Part shown: positions 1 through 5,525 of the stretch, one piece after another | Position numbering within the stretch: the first letter of the stretch is position 1 | Layout: each line of letters starts with the position of its first letter | From: an uncultured Caldimicrobium sp. | Lineage (GTDB): Bacteria; Desulfobacterota; Thermodesulfobacteria; Thermodesulfobacteriales; Thermodesulfobacteriaceae | Length of the DNA stretch: 11,169 nucleotides | Direction of reading: 5' to 3' | Assembly: GCA_938091475.1 (NCBI GenBank) | Contig: CALLJI010000014.1 | Span: forward strand, 1-11,169 | The notes under the pieces: generated by a model | Databases searched by the model: none | Told to the model about the DNA's origin: nothing | The model's input: only the letters and a program-made list of their open reading frames with translations | Translations under genes and position numbers: made by a program

Positions 1-665
1 GGAAAAGAAGGATTTTGAACAAAAGAAGCTACCTCATTAGCCACCTCTTCAGAGGGATCAACTAAAGCTATCCTCTTCCCTGCCTTTTCTCCTATCAATT
101 TTTTAATCAAAGGATAATGAGTACAACCTAAAATCAGGGTATCAATCCCCTTCATCTTTAAAGGCAATAAATATTTTTTAACAATTCTTCTTGTCTCTGG
201 TTTATTTAACCATCCCTCTTCTATTAGGGGAACCAAAAGAGGGGCTGGATTAGCTATAACTTTTATCTCTGGATCTACCTCACGAAAGAGTCTCTGATAG
301 ATACCACTTTCCACAGTAGTGCGCGTCCCAATGATACCAATTACTTTCTTTTTAGTAAGAGAAAGAGCCTTTTTAAAGGAAGGTGTGACTACCTCAAAAA
401 AGGGAATATCCTTAAAAACTTCCTTTAATGTAGGCATAGCGGTGCTGGAAACGGTATGACAGGCAACTACTATCAGCTTTGCACCTTTATTCAATAGAAA
501 TTTAGTATTCTCCAGGGCGTATTTGGTTACAGTTTCTGCGCTCTTTGTACCATATGGTGTACGAGCGGTATCTCCAAAATAAATAATCTTATAATGGGAT
601 ATTTTCTCTAAGAGTTCCTTAACCACAGTTAATCCACCCAGTCCTGAGTCAAAAACACCTATCAT
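1..665 (-). CDS. murI: Glutamate racemase, C-terminus cut off by window edge
   Basis: Converts L-glutamate to D-glutamate in the cytoplasm for peptidoglycan synthesis. Translating the minus strand from the ATG at 663-665 gives 221 residues running off the left edge. The N-terminal FDSGLGGLTV (residues 5-14) carries the Asp-Ser pair of the family, and FGDTARTPYGTKS (30-42) is the usual substrate-loop motif. The two catalytic cysteines are Cys69 in VACHTVSS and Cys181 in LGCTHYPL, the latter followed by the family Thr-His. The full family length is about 250-270 residues, so about 30-50 are missing. An oddity is His70, where the family usually has Asn (CNTAS). AAGGG lies about six bases before the ATG and overlaps the end of the small membrane protein gene, whose stop is 3 nt upstream. 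This is the last visible gene of the rlmE operon. Function is well supported by motifs; the His substitution is not expected to change the call. Confidence 0.95.
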   Translation of the reverse strand, partial: MIGVFDSGLGGLTVVKELLEKISHYKIIYFGDTARTPYGTKSAETVTKYALENTKFLLNKGAKLIVVACHTVSSTAMPTLKEVFKDIPFFEVVTPSFKKALSLTKKKVIGIIGTRTTVESGIYQRLFREVDPEIKVIANPAPLLVPLIEEGWLNKPETRRIVKKYLLPLKMKGIDTLILGCTHYPLIKKLIGEKAGKRIALVDPSEEVANEVASFVQNPSF

Positions 666-668
666 AGC

Positions 669-959
669 TTAGCCCTTCATTCTAAAATAGTGTTCAAAAC
701 TTGCAGAAAGACTGGTTAATAAGGCAATGACTAAAAACCATTTTAAAAAATCTATCTTAGAAAAATATTTTTTACTAAAGCGATACTTTAATCCATTAAT
801 AATTATAGTGAGCCCCAGAGCATAAAGGCCTGAACCAAAAAAAATTTTTGCACTCTCAAGAAGGGTTCTTTCAATGTTTAGAGGATAGATGCGCAAACTA
901 AAAAGAAACCAGAGAAGCCCCATTAAGAAAAAATAAGCATAGCCACTGGTTATTCTCAT
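669..959 (-). CDS. Small hypothetical membrane protein (96 aa)
   Basis: I do not recognise this family. The 96 residues contain three hydrophobic stretches that could span the membrane: about 7-23 (YAYFFLMGLLWFLFSLR), 39-57 and 70-88. A basic loop (about 58-70, rich in Lys and Arg) separates the second and third. No catalytic motif, cysteine or signal-peptidase site is evident. It sits between the DUF364 gene (stop 3 nt before this ATG) and murI (3 nt after this stop), so it is almost certainly co-transcribed and probably translated; AGGG lies just before the ATG. The tight fit in the operon is the main argument that the gene is real. Any link to cell-wall precursor synthesis rests only on adjacency to murI. 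Confidence 0.72.
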   Translation of the reverse strand: MRITSGYAYFFLMGLLWFLFSLRIYPLNIERTLLESAKIFFGSGLYALGLTIIINGLKYRFSKKYFSKIDFLKWFLVIALLTSLSASFEHYFRMKG

Positions 960-962
960 ACC

Positions 963-1706
963 CTATTTGATTTTTAGATTTATTTTCTCTAAGGCTTTAT
1001 TTTTAAAAAAGGCAGGTGTTCCCTTCCCCTCACAAACTAACCTAAGGAGAAGCTCACTATCCTTAACGATAGCTCCACAAAGCCATTTTATAGGTGTAAA
1101 TTTGAATACCTCTGGACATAGAGGAGTGGTTGGTCCCATAAGAACTACCTCAGGGATCTTCTCTAAGACTGGAAAATATTGGTGTAAAGTTTTGTTAGCA
1201 AGGGTGGCTGAAGTAACTATGGCAAGCTTAAAATCTTCCCCTTTTGTTATGAACTTTTCAGGGGTTATACCTCCCTCTTTTTCTATTACATAGATGCTTT
1301 TTACCTTTCCCTCTAATTTTTTAAAAAGGGGTTGAAAATAGCCTATCATTAGGACGCTATCCTCTTTTGATAAAGGAATCTTAGAGAAAGGGTCTTCTGA
1401 TAGATATTCTTTAAAGACTGCTTCTCTCCGATTGATGAGTGCATTGATCACAGATAAGGCTAAAGTTGACTCAAGGGGAATGCCTTGAAGATAACTTTTT
1501 ACGATTAAATCAGCAGGCTCTTTCCAAAAGCGCATCTCCCTTGCATCACAGCAAGAATTCACCAAATCTTTATCTACATAAGCTAACCCACTTCCCCCTC
1601 TCTCTAATTCTGAAAAGGCATAAAAAAGGCTGATGACAGCCCTCTTGATCCTTTTTCCTCGTCCAAGGCTCCGGGCAACCTCAACTAAATCTTCATAAAT
1701 AGCCAT
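963..1706 (-). CDS. DUF364/DUF4213 putative heavy-metal chelation protein
   Basis: 247 residues matching, from memory of the family, the two-part architecture DUF4213 (N-terminal, about 1-90) plus DUF364 (about 105-235), a Rossmann-like domain annotated as putative heavy-metal chelation. Recognisable family signatures are GYFQPLFKKL (122-131), VTSATLANKT (164-173) and LMGPTTPLCPEVF (189-201). A Cys-Cys pair (52-53), Cys197, Cys210 and Cys225 could bind metal, but that is inference. The biochemical role of the family is not established. The gene starts 7 nt after the stop of the Mrp-type ATPase and has GAGGT overlapping that stop, so the two are probably co-expressed and possibly translationally coupled. 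Members often lie near metal transport or cofactor genes, which would fit an Mrp-type partner here. Family assignment is fairly secure; function is not. Confidence 0.82.
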   Translation of the reverse strand: MAIYEDLVEVARSLGRGKRIKRAVISLFYAFSELERGGSGLAYVDKDLVNSCCDAREMRFWKEPADLIVKSYLQGIPLESTLALSVINALINRREAVFKEYLSEDPFSKIPLSKEDSVLMIGYFQPLFKKLEGKVKSIYVIEKEGGITPEKFITKGEDFKLAIVTSATLANKTLHQYFPVLEKIPEVVLMGPTTPLCPEVFKFTPIKWLCGAIVKDSELLLRLVCEGKGTPAFFKNKALEKINLKIK

Positions 1707-1713
1707 TTAAACC

Positions 1714-2493
1714 TCAGTGGAATCTAAAAATCTTTTTGAGTACAGCCTTAGCAAGCTTCTCTCTCAATTCTTTATATTTATCAAACTGTAAAAATTCTTC
1801 TAAACTTTCCATTTCACTTAGTTCCGACATAAAGGGAATTTCACAAGTTACTGGAAGTCTTGTCTCTTTTAAAAATTCATCCAAAGCTTCTTCTTTTTTA
1901 AAAAGCCCGCCCATATTTTTCACTACTCCCAAAAGAGGCACTTTTCTCTCCTTTAAAATAGAGAGGGTTCGCATAGTATCTGCAATAGAAAGTTTATGCG
2001 GAGTAGTTACCAAAAGAAATCCATCGGGTTGAAATAGCTCAATCATATTCAGAAATATATCTCCTGTGCCTGGTGGCAAATCAAGCACTAAAAAGTCTAA
2101 AGGTCCCCACAAAACGCGCTGACTAAGTTCTTGAAGAAGTTTCCCTGCCATCAAACCCCTCATAAATATGGGCTCTTTATCGGAGACAAGGAGAGATAGA
2201 CTCATAACCTTTATTCCACACACTTCAACAGGCTTATACCCATAAGCATCTAAGAGAATATCTCTCCTTGGGGCACCTAAAAGTAAAAGGACATTTGGCC
2301 CGTAAAAATCAAGATCAAAAAGGCCAACGGAAAAACCTTCCTCTCTCAAAGTCAAAGAAAGCAAGAGGGAGAGGGTGGTTTTGCCTACTCCACCTTTCCC
2401 GCTTCCAACGGCAAGAATGAAGCGCACTTCCCTAAGAGGGGTATGTTTTCTGAATTGAAGTGCTCCTTTTTCTAAATCAGAAAAATTTGCCAT
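1714..2493 (-). CDS. Mrp/ApbC-type P-loop ATPase lacking the CxxC motif
   Basis: 259-residue member of the Mrp/NBP35/MinD-like ATPases. Mrp/ApbC proteins usually bind and transfer Fe-S clusters in the cytosol. The deviant Walker A GKGGVGKTT spans 32-40, the second signature Lys is in place, and the Walker B region LDLPPGTGD (137-145) and MRGLMAGKLL (111-120) are typical of Mrp rather than of MinD or ParA. Two things are unusual. The N-terminal DUF59 domain of long Mrp proteins is absent, which is common. More striking, the Cys-x-x-Cys that normally follows the conserved Asn-Met is missing: after NM at 193-194 comes GGLFKKEE. Only Cys92 and Cys217 remain, so a canonical bridging cluster at the dimer interface is unlikely. 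It lies 24 nt downstream of dapB and 7 nt upstream of the DUF364 gene. It may serve another metal or cofactor client. ATPase class is certain; client is unknown, so I give no symbol. Confidence 0.88.
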   Translation of the reverse strand: MANFSDLEKGALQFRKHTPLREVRFILAVGSGKGGVGKTTLSLLLSLTLREEGFSVGLFDLDFYGPNVLLLLGAPRRDILLDAYGYKPVEVCGIKVMSLSLLVSDKEPIFMRGLMAGKLLQELSQRVLWGPLDFLVLDLPPGTGDIFLNMIELFQPDGFLLVTTPHKLSIADTMRTLSILKERKVPLLGVVKNMGGLFKKEEALDEFLKETRLPVTCEIPFMSELSEMESLEEFLQFDKYKELREKLAKAVLKKIFRFH

Positions 2494-2517
2494 AGCTGTC
2501 CCTGAGATCTAAAATAT

Positions 2518-3330
2518 TTAGAGCTCTCTTAAACCAAGCACATCCAGCATATTATAGACACCAGGTGCCTTTCCTACTACCCAGAGAGCTGCTCTTATAG
2601 CACCTCTGGCAAAGGTTTCTCTTGAGCTTGCCTTATGCACAAGTTCAATTCTCTCACCCATCCCAGCAAAGAGTACCGTATGTTCTCCCACAATATCACC
2701 ACCTCTGACAGTTTGAATCCCTATCTCTAAAGGGGGTCTTTCTCCTATGATGCCCTCTCTACAAAACCTAAAATTTTCTTCACTTCTTCCTAAGGCTTGA
2801 GCCACTGCTTGAGCAAGTTTTATAGCTGTCCCACTTGGTGCATCCTTTTTCATCCTGTGGTGCGCTTCAATTATTTCTATATCAAATCCTTCGCTTAGGG
2901 TTTTAGCAGTAATTTCTACTAATTTAGTTAAAAGGTTTACCCCCATACTCATATTGTAGTCCTGAACCAGGGGGAAATGATTCTTAGCAAGATGATGGAT
3001 TTCTGCTAATTCTTCCTTGGAAAACCCTGTGGTTCCAATTACCATAGCCTTCCCAAAGTTGGCATTAATCTTAGCATGTTGAAGGCTGGCTTTGTGGAAG
3101 GTAAAATCTATGATCACCTCTCCCTTCTCGATAACTTTTTCCAAAGAGTCTTCAATCACAATGCCCGTCTTTTGCACACCGATTAATTCACCCAGATCTT
3201 TACCTACATTTAGGTTATCTGGTGCTTCAAAAGCTGCAACCACTTCTATCTCAGGATGTTGAGAAATCAATTGCACAATCGTTTTACCCATACGGCCCGC
3301 TGCTCCAGCCACAATGGCCTTTACTGGCAT
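2518..3330 (-). CDS. dapB: 4-hydroxy-tetrahydrodipicolinate reductase
   Basis: 270 residues, the usual length. DapB reduces 4-hydroxy-tetrahydrodipicolinate with NAD(P)H in the diaminopimelate branch that supplies lysine and peptidoglycan cross-links. The N-terminal dinucleotide-binding loop is VAGAAGRMGKTI (7-18), and VIGTTGF (97-103) is the second nucleotide-side motif. The catalytic signature EAHHRMKKDAPSGTA (155-169) contains the His pair 157-158, Lys161 matching the catalytic Lys of the E. coli enzyme, and the SGT substrate-binding loop. The start codon at 3328-3330 lies inside the 3' end of sbcD (10-nt overlap) and is preceded by a near-perfect Shine-Dalgarno AAGGAGGTG five bases away, which fixes the start and suggests high translation relative to its neighbours. 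Downstream comes the Mrp-type ATPase. No other dap gene is in the window. Very secure. Confidence 0.97.
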   Translation of the reverse strand: MPVKAIVAGAAGRMGKTIVQLISQHPEIEVVAAFEAPDNLNVGKDLGELIGVQKTGIVIEDSLEKVIEKGEVIIDFTFHKASLQHAKINANFGKAMVIGTTGFSKEELAEIHHLAKNHFPLVQDYNMSMGVNLLTKLVEITAKTLSEGFDIEIIEAHHRMKKDAPSGTAIKLAQAVAQALGRSEENFRFCREGIIGERPPLEIGIQTVRGGDIVGEHTVLFAGMGERIELVHKASSRETFARGAIRAALWVVGKAPGVYNMLDVLGLREL

Positions 3331-4490
3331 AATGACACCTCCTTTTTCTCCAAATTATAAAACTCTTCCAAGTTTTTCAGAAAAACTTCCCAAAGTTTAG
3401 GCTCTATCTCCTTTCCCTCAACCAAAGCATAAAATTCCTTAAATAAAGCCTTTTCATCTAAATCTATTGCCTCCAGAGAAAAATTTACCTCTACTTTATC
3501 TTCCTTGGAAAAATTAGATGAGTAGGTGTATTCCAGATAAAGCAAATTTGGAAAGAGAGCCTTAAGCCTTTCGTAGACATTAAAAATAGGCTTTTCATCT
3601 TCAAGTATAATCTTTGTATAAGCATTAGTTTTAGGCTGCTTCTCAATCTGAGCAAAAGTCCCTTTAAGAGTAAGGAGTTCATAGGGAGAAGTCAAGGCCA
3701 TAAATTCATTTCGGATGATCCTGTTATCTCTCCATTCTATAAATCTAACTCCCCTCTCTTCAATAAAGGTCTCAAAGGAATAAGGCATAGGTGCACCAGG
3801 ATAGATAAATTTTTCTTTTTTCATTTGAGGGCGATGCAGATGCCCTAAACAGGCTATGTCAAAGGATTGAAACATAGCTTCTGGTAAGAGATAATCTTCG
3901 GAAAACCCTTTTATGGAAATTTCCTCCCCACAGCTTTGGAATTGATCTAAGGCAAAGTGGGTTACTATAAAGGCAGGCCTTTTAAAAGGGATTTCTTTAA
4001 AAAGGGTCTCTAAAAGAGTTGTGTAAGTTATAGATTCTGGGATTTCAAAGGAAAGGAAGGCTCTTGCTTTCTCTAATAACTCATAGAGGGGAAGATAGGG
4101 TAAAAAATAGAAGTTTACTTCCTCTCCCCGATTATCCTTAAGGGAAAAAGGGGTAAAAAAATACTTTAAGTGGTCAATAAGATAAATTTGCGCCTGCTCT
4201 AAGAAATAGCTATGATAGGCTGTTCTTCGAGAATCGTGATTTCCAAGGATAAAAAAAGAAGGAATTTTGTAAGTAGAAAGCTCTTTCAAAAAATCTTCGT
4301 AAAAATAGAGAGTTTCCTGATCAGGAATAGGTCTATCTAAAATATCTCCTGCCACAATTAATAAGTCTGGTTTTAGGTCCTTTAAGCAGGAAAGAAATTC
4401 TCCTTGAAAAAATTCTGCTTGTTTTGACAAGAGTTTTTCTCTATAGAGAAATTTGCCCAAATGCCAGTCTGAAGATAACAATATTTTCAT
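3321..4490 (-). CDS. sbcD: SbcD/Mre11-type DNA double-strand-break nuclease
   Basis: 389 residues of the SbcD/Mre11 calcineurin-like phosphoesterase family. Such proteins form the Mn-dependent nuclease of the SbcCD complex, which opens hairpins and trims blocked DNA ends. All five phosphodiesterase motifs are visible: DWHLGK (8-13), GDILDRP (48-54), GNHDSR (83-88) with the catalytic His85, THFALD (176-181) and GHLHRP (215-220). The C-terminal part (about 260-389) is the more variable capping region. The gene overlaps rlmE by four bases (ATGA) and dapB by ten, so translation is probably coupled. The usual ATPase partner sbcC is not adjacent: the next gene downstream is dapB. The partner is either elsewhere in the genome, or this is a solitary Mre11-like nuclease. 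Family is secure; the exact orthology to SbcD is likely rather than certain. Confidence 0.9.
   Translation of the reverse strand: MKILLSSDWHLGKFLYREKLLSKQAEFFQGEFLSCLKDLKPDLLIVAGDILDRPIPDQETLYFYEDFLKELSTYKIPSFFILGNHDSRRTAYHSYFLEQAQIYLIDHLKYFFTPFSLKDNRGEEVNFYFLPYLPLYELLEKARAFLSFEIPESITYTTLLETLFKEIPFKRPAFIVTHFALDQFQSCGEEISIKGFSEDYLLPEAMFQSFDIACLGHLHRPQMKKEKFIYPGAPMPYSFETFIEERGVRFIEWRDNRIIRNEFMALTSPYELLTLKGTFAQIEKQPKTNAYTKIILEDEKPIFNVYERLKALFPNLLYLEYTYSSNFSKEDKVEVNFSLEAIDLDEKALFKEFYALVEGKEIEPKLWEVFLKNLEEFYNLEKKEVSLCQ
3336..3344 (-). promoter_or_regulatory. Strong Shine-Dalgarno site of dapB
   Basis: AAGGAGGTG on the minus strand, five bases before the dapB ATG and inside the last codons of sbcD. 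It is the best ribosome binding site in the window and decides the dapB start. Most other genes here have weak sites or rely on overlap with the upstream gene. Confidence 0.85.
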
Positions 4491-5083
4491 TTTTTATTAA
4501 AGGCTATTATAAAAAGTTCTTTACTTCCCTTTCGGGTAGCAGTTGGTCTAAAAATTTTAACATTCTCAAAGGATTTTTCAAATTCTCTTTGGACCTTTTT
4601 TAGCTCTGGACCATCAAAAATTTTTACCACCATATCGCCACCTTTTTTAAGAAAAGCTTTGGCTAAGTCCAAGGCTTTTAAGACTAATTCCACAGATCTC
4701 AGGTGATCTGAAAAGTCAATACCTGTAGTTTTAGGAGCCATATCACTGAGAATGAGATCAAACTTTTCTATTTTTAATGGCGCAAAATCTTCTGGGCTTA
4801 AGGTGAAAACATCTTTTTGGATAAAGGTAAAAAGAGTAGATTTGAACTTAACCGGTTCTATATCCACACCTACCACCTTTCCTTCCTTCCCCACAATTTC
4901 GCAAGCAAATTGTGACCAAGAGCCTGGGCTTGCTCCTAAATCCAATATTTTATAACCAGGTTTTATTAGCTTAAAGCGTTCTTGAATTTCTTTGAGTTTA
5001 AAAACAGAACGGGCTGGATACCCCTTTTCTTTAGCTAATCTTGCCCATTTATCAAACCAAGGATTTTTTTTGAAACCTTTCAT
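4487..5083 (-). CDS. rlmE: 23S rRNA (uridine-2'-O-)-methyltransferase RlmE/FtsJ
   Basis: 198 residues, close to the 209 of the E. coli enzyme that 2'-O-methylates U2552 in the 23S rRNA A-loop late in 50S assembly. The SAM-binding motif I is DLGASPGSWSQ (48-58). The catalytic Lys-Asp-Lys-Glu tetrad is intact with family spacing: Lys29 in FKLKEI, Asp114 in LSDMAPKTTG, Lys154 in VVKIFDG and Glu189 near the end. The ATG at 5083 is the only sensible start, because the protein already begins at the conserved N-terminal region. No Shine-Dalgarno sequence precedes it; instead a -10-like TAAAAT sits seven bases upstream (see promoter). It is the first gene of the seven-gene minus-strand run, and its stop overlaps the sbcD start as ATGA. 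Very secure. Confidence 0.96.
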   Translation of the reverse strand: MKGFKKNPWFDKWARLAKEKGYPARSVFKLKEIQERFKLIKPGYKILDLGASPGSWSQFACEIVGKEGKVVGVDIEPVKFKSTLFTFIQKDVFTLSPEDFAPLKIEKFDLILSDMAPKTTGIDFSDHLRSVELVLKALDLAKAFLKKGGDMVVKIFDGPELKKVQREFEKSFENVKIFRPTATRKGSKELFIIAFNKK

Positions 5084-5090
5084 AGCATAA

Positions 5091-5118
5091 ATTTTAATCT
5101 ATGGAGATTTTATTTCAA
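5091..5118 (-). promoter_or_regulatory. Predicted sigma70-type promoter of the rlmE-murI operon
   Basis: On the minus strand TTGAAA (5113-5118) and TAAAAT (5091-5096) are separated by 16 bases, a good match to TTGACA/TATAAT. The -10 box ends only seven bases before the rlmE ATG, so transcription would start at or within a base or two of the start codon. There is no Shine-Dalgarno sequence, which fits a leaderless mRNA. Prediction only. Confidence 0.55.
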
Positions 5119-5133
5119 ATTTTCGTTGTGTAG

Positions 5134-5180
5134 TTACTATTTTGAAACATCACAGTTAATTACTATTTTAAAATGTCACA
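5134..5180. repeat. Direct repeat pair, possible insertion-sequence end relic
   Basis: Two 21-base copies at 5134-5154 and 5160-5180 agree at 18 of 21 positions, with a 26-base period. Both begin TTACTATTTT and end TCACA. On the minus strand each copy starts with TGTGA and ends in AATAGTAA. Short internal direct repeats beginning with TGT are typical of IS21-family ends, so this may be what is left of one; that is inference, and no transposase is present. The pair lies just upstream of the rlmE promoter and could alternatively be a double operator. Confidence 0.5.
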
Positions 5181-5218
5181 TAAAGGGTGCGATATGCTTT
5201 ATAAAAATGGTTTTCTTT

Positions 5219-5242
5219 GTAGTGGCACGGCACCGCCGTGCC
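5219..5242 (+). repeat. REP-like element 1
   Basis: GTAG at 5219-5222, one T, then an eight-pair perfect stem GGCACGGC/GCCGTGCC (5224-5231 with 5235-5242) around the loop ACC. It faces element 2, so the two form a head-to-head pair like a BIME of enterobacteria. The stem type recurs in element 8. Confidence 0.75.
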
Positions 5243-5246
5243 CAAA

Positions 5247-5273
5247 GAGGGCAGCCGCAAGGGCTGCCTCTAC
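5247..5273 (-). repeat. REP-like element 2
   Basis: On the minus strand GTAG (5270-5273) leads into a seven-pair stem GGCAGCC/GGCTGCC (5250-5256 with 5262-5268), closed by two further pairs beyond a bulged base at 5249. The loop is five bases. The bulge near the foot resembles classical REP hairpins. Confidence 0.72.
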
Positions 5274-5291
5274 GATTTTTTTATAATTATT

Positions 5292-5315
5292 GGGCTCAGC
5301 ATGCTGAGCCCCTAC
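5292..5315 (-). repeat. REP-like element 3
   Basis: A perfect 20-base palindrome, GGGCTCAGCATGCTGAGCCC (5292-5311), followed directly by CTAC (5312-5315), i.e. GTAG at the foot on the minus strand. AT-rich flank CAAATTTTTATTT follows. Confidence 0.78.
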
Positions 5316-5329
5316 AAATTTTTATTTCT

Positions 5330-5353
5330 GGGCAAATCGTGATTTGCCCCTAC
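5330..5353 (-). repeat. REP-like element 4
   Basis: Nine-pair stem GGGCAAATC/GATTTGCCC (5330-5338 with 5341-5349) with loop GT, followed by CTAC (5350-5353). It differs from element 6 by a swapped A-T pair in the stem, a compensatory change. Confidence 0.78.
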
Positions 5354-5362
5354 AGTTTTTCT

Positions 5363-5385
5363 CGCAGGCTAAAGCCTGCGGCTAC
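5363..5385 (-). repeat. REP-like element 5
   Basis: Eight-pair stem CGCAGGCT/AGCCTGCG (5363-5370 with 5373-5380) around AA. One base separates it from CTAC (5382-5385), which is GTAG on the minus strand. Confidence 0.75.
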
Positions 5386-5398
5386 CATTATGTATTGG

Positions 5399-5421
5399 GT
5401 AGGGGCAATTCGTGAATTGCC
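5399..5421 (+). repeat. REP-like element 6
   Basis: GTAG (5399-5402) followed after one G by the eight-pair stem GGCAATTC/GAATTGCC (5404-5411 with 5414-5421), loop GT. It is oriented opposite to element 5. Its stem type returns in element 10, about 5 kb away. Confidence 0.77.
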
Positions 5422-5440
5422 ACAATGGGTTTAATATGTG

Positions 5441-5463
5441 GGCGATTGGTGAACCGCCTCTGC
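5441..5463 (-). repeat. REP-like element 7, degenerate
   Basis: Imperfect stem GGCGATT/AACCGCC (5441-5447 with 5452-5458) containing one mismatch, followed by CTGC (5460-5463), i.e. GCAG instead of GTAG on the minus strand. It looks like a decayed member of the family. Confidence 0.5.
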
Positions 5464-5488
5464 CATAATAACCATTCATTTCAGAGAC

Positions 5489-5517
5489 TTGCAATTCCTC
5501 ATAAATTACTTTAAAAT
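5489..5517 (+). promoter_or_regulatory. Predicted sigma70-type promoter of the rpe operon
   Basis: TTGCAA (5489-5494), a 17-base spacer and TAAAAT (5512-5517). The ATG at 5526 follows the -10 box by eight bases and has no Shine-Dalgarno sequence, so a leaderless transcript is likely. The same TAAAAT-to-ATG geometry is seen for the divergent rlmE promoter. Confidence 0.52.
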
Positions 5518-5525
5518 TACCTTGT

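Larger units (their letters stand above)
5219..5463. repeat. Cluster of seven REP-like GTAG-hairpin elements
   Basis: Seven small inverted repeats are packed into 245 bases of the rlmE/rpe intergenic region. Six have the tetranucleotide GTAG directly at, or one base from, the 5' foot of the stem (two on the plus strand, four on the minus strand), and a seventh has GCAG. The stems differ in sequence but each is self-complementary. This is the architecture of REP elements mobilised by REP-associated Y1 transposases (RAYTs). Linkers are AT-rich, several reading CAAATTTTT or GATTTTTT. No coding sequence is credible here. The hairpins may also slow or end transcription in the plus direction. Confidence 0.8.

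Noticed and set aside
967-1293. Plus-strand frame opposite the DUF364 gene
   Set aside because: Antisense shadow; the minus-strand frame has a recognisable family and operon context.
1736-2032. Plus-strand frame opposite the Mrp-type ATPase gene
   Set aside because: Antisense shadow of a clear ATPase gene, Ser-rich and without motifs.
3491-3682. Second minus-strand frame inside sbcD
   Set aside because: Out-of-frame shadow within the C-terminal part of sbcD, Leu-rich and without support.
4752-4955. Plus-strand frame opposite rlmE
   Set aside because: Antisense shadow of a gene with an intact catalytic tetrad.
5292-5327. Rho-independent terminator (element 3 hairpin plus T-rich flank)
   Set aside because: CTACAAA separates the stem from the T run, the flank is shared with other family members, and no gene reads into it from the left on the plus strand.
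5126-5434. Plus-strand open frame of 102 codons over the intergenic region
   Set aside because: It is made mostly of the hairpin repeats, has no protein-like composition (HRRAQRGQPQGLPLRF) and no ribosome site.
5219-5463. CRISPR array
   Set aside because: The palindromes differ in sequence, alternate in orientation and lie at irregular short distances; there are no identical repeats with uniform spacers and no cas genes.
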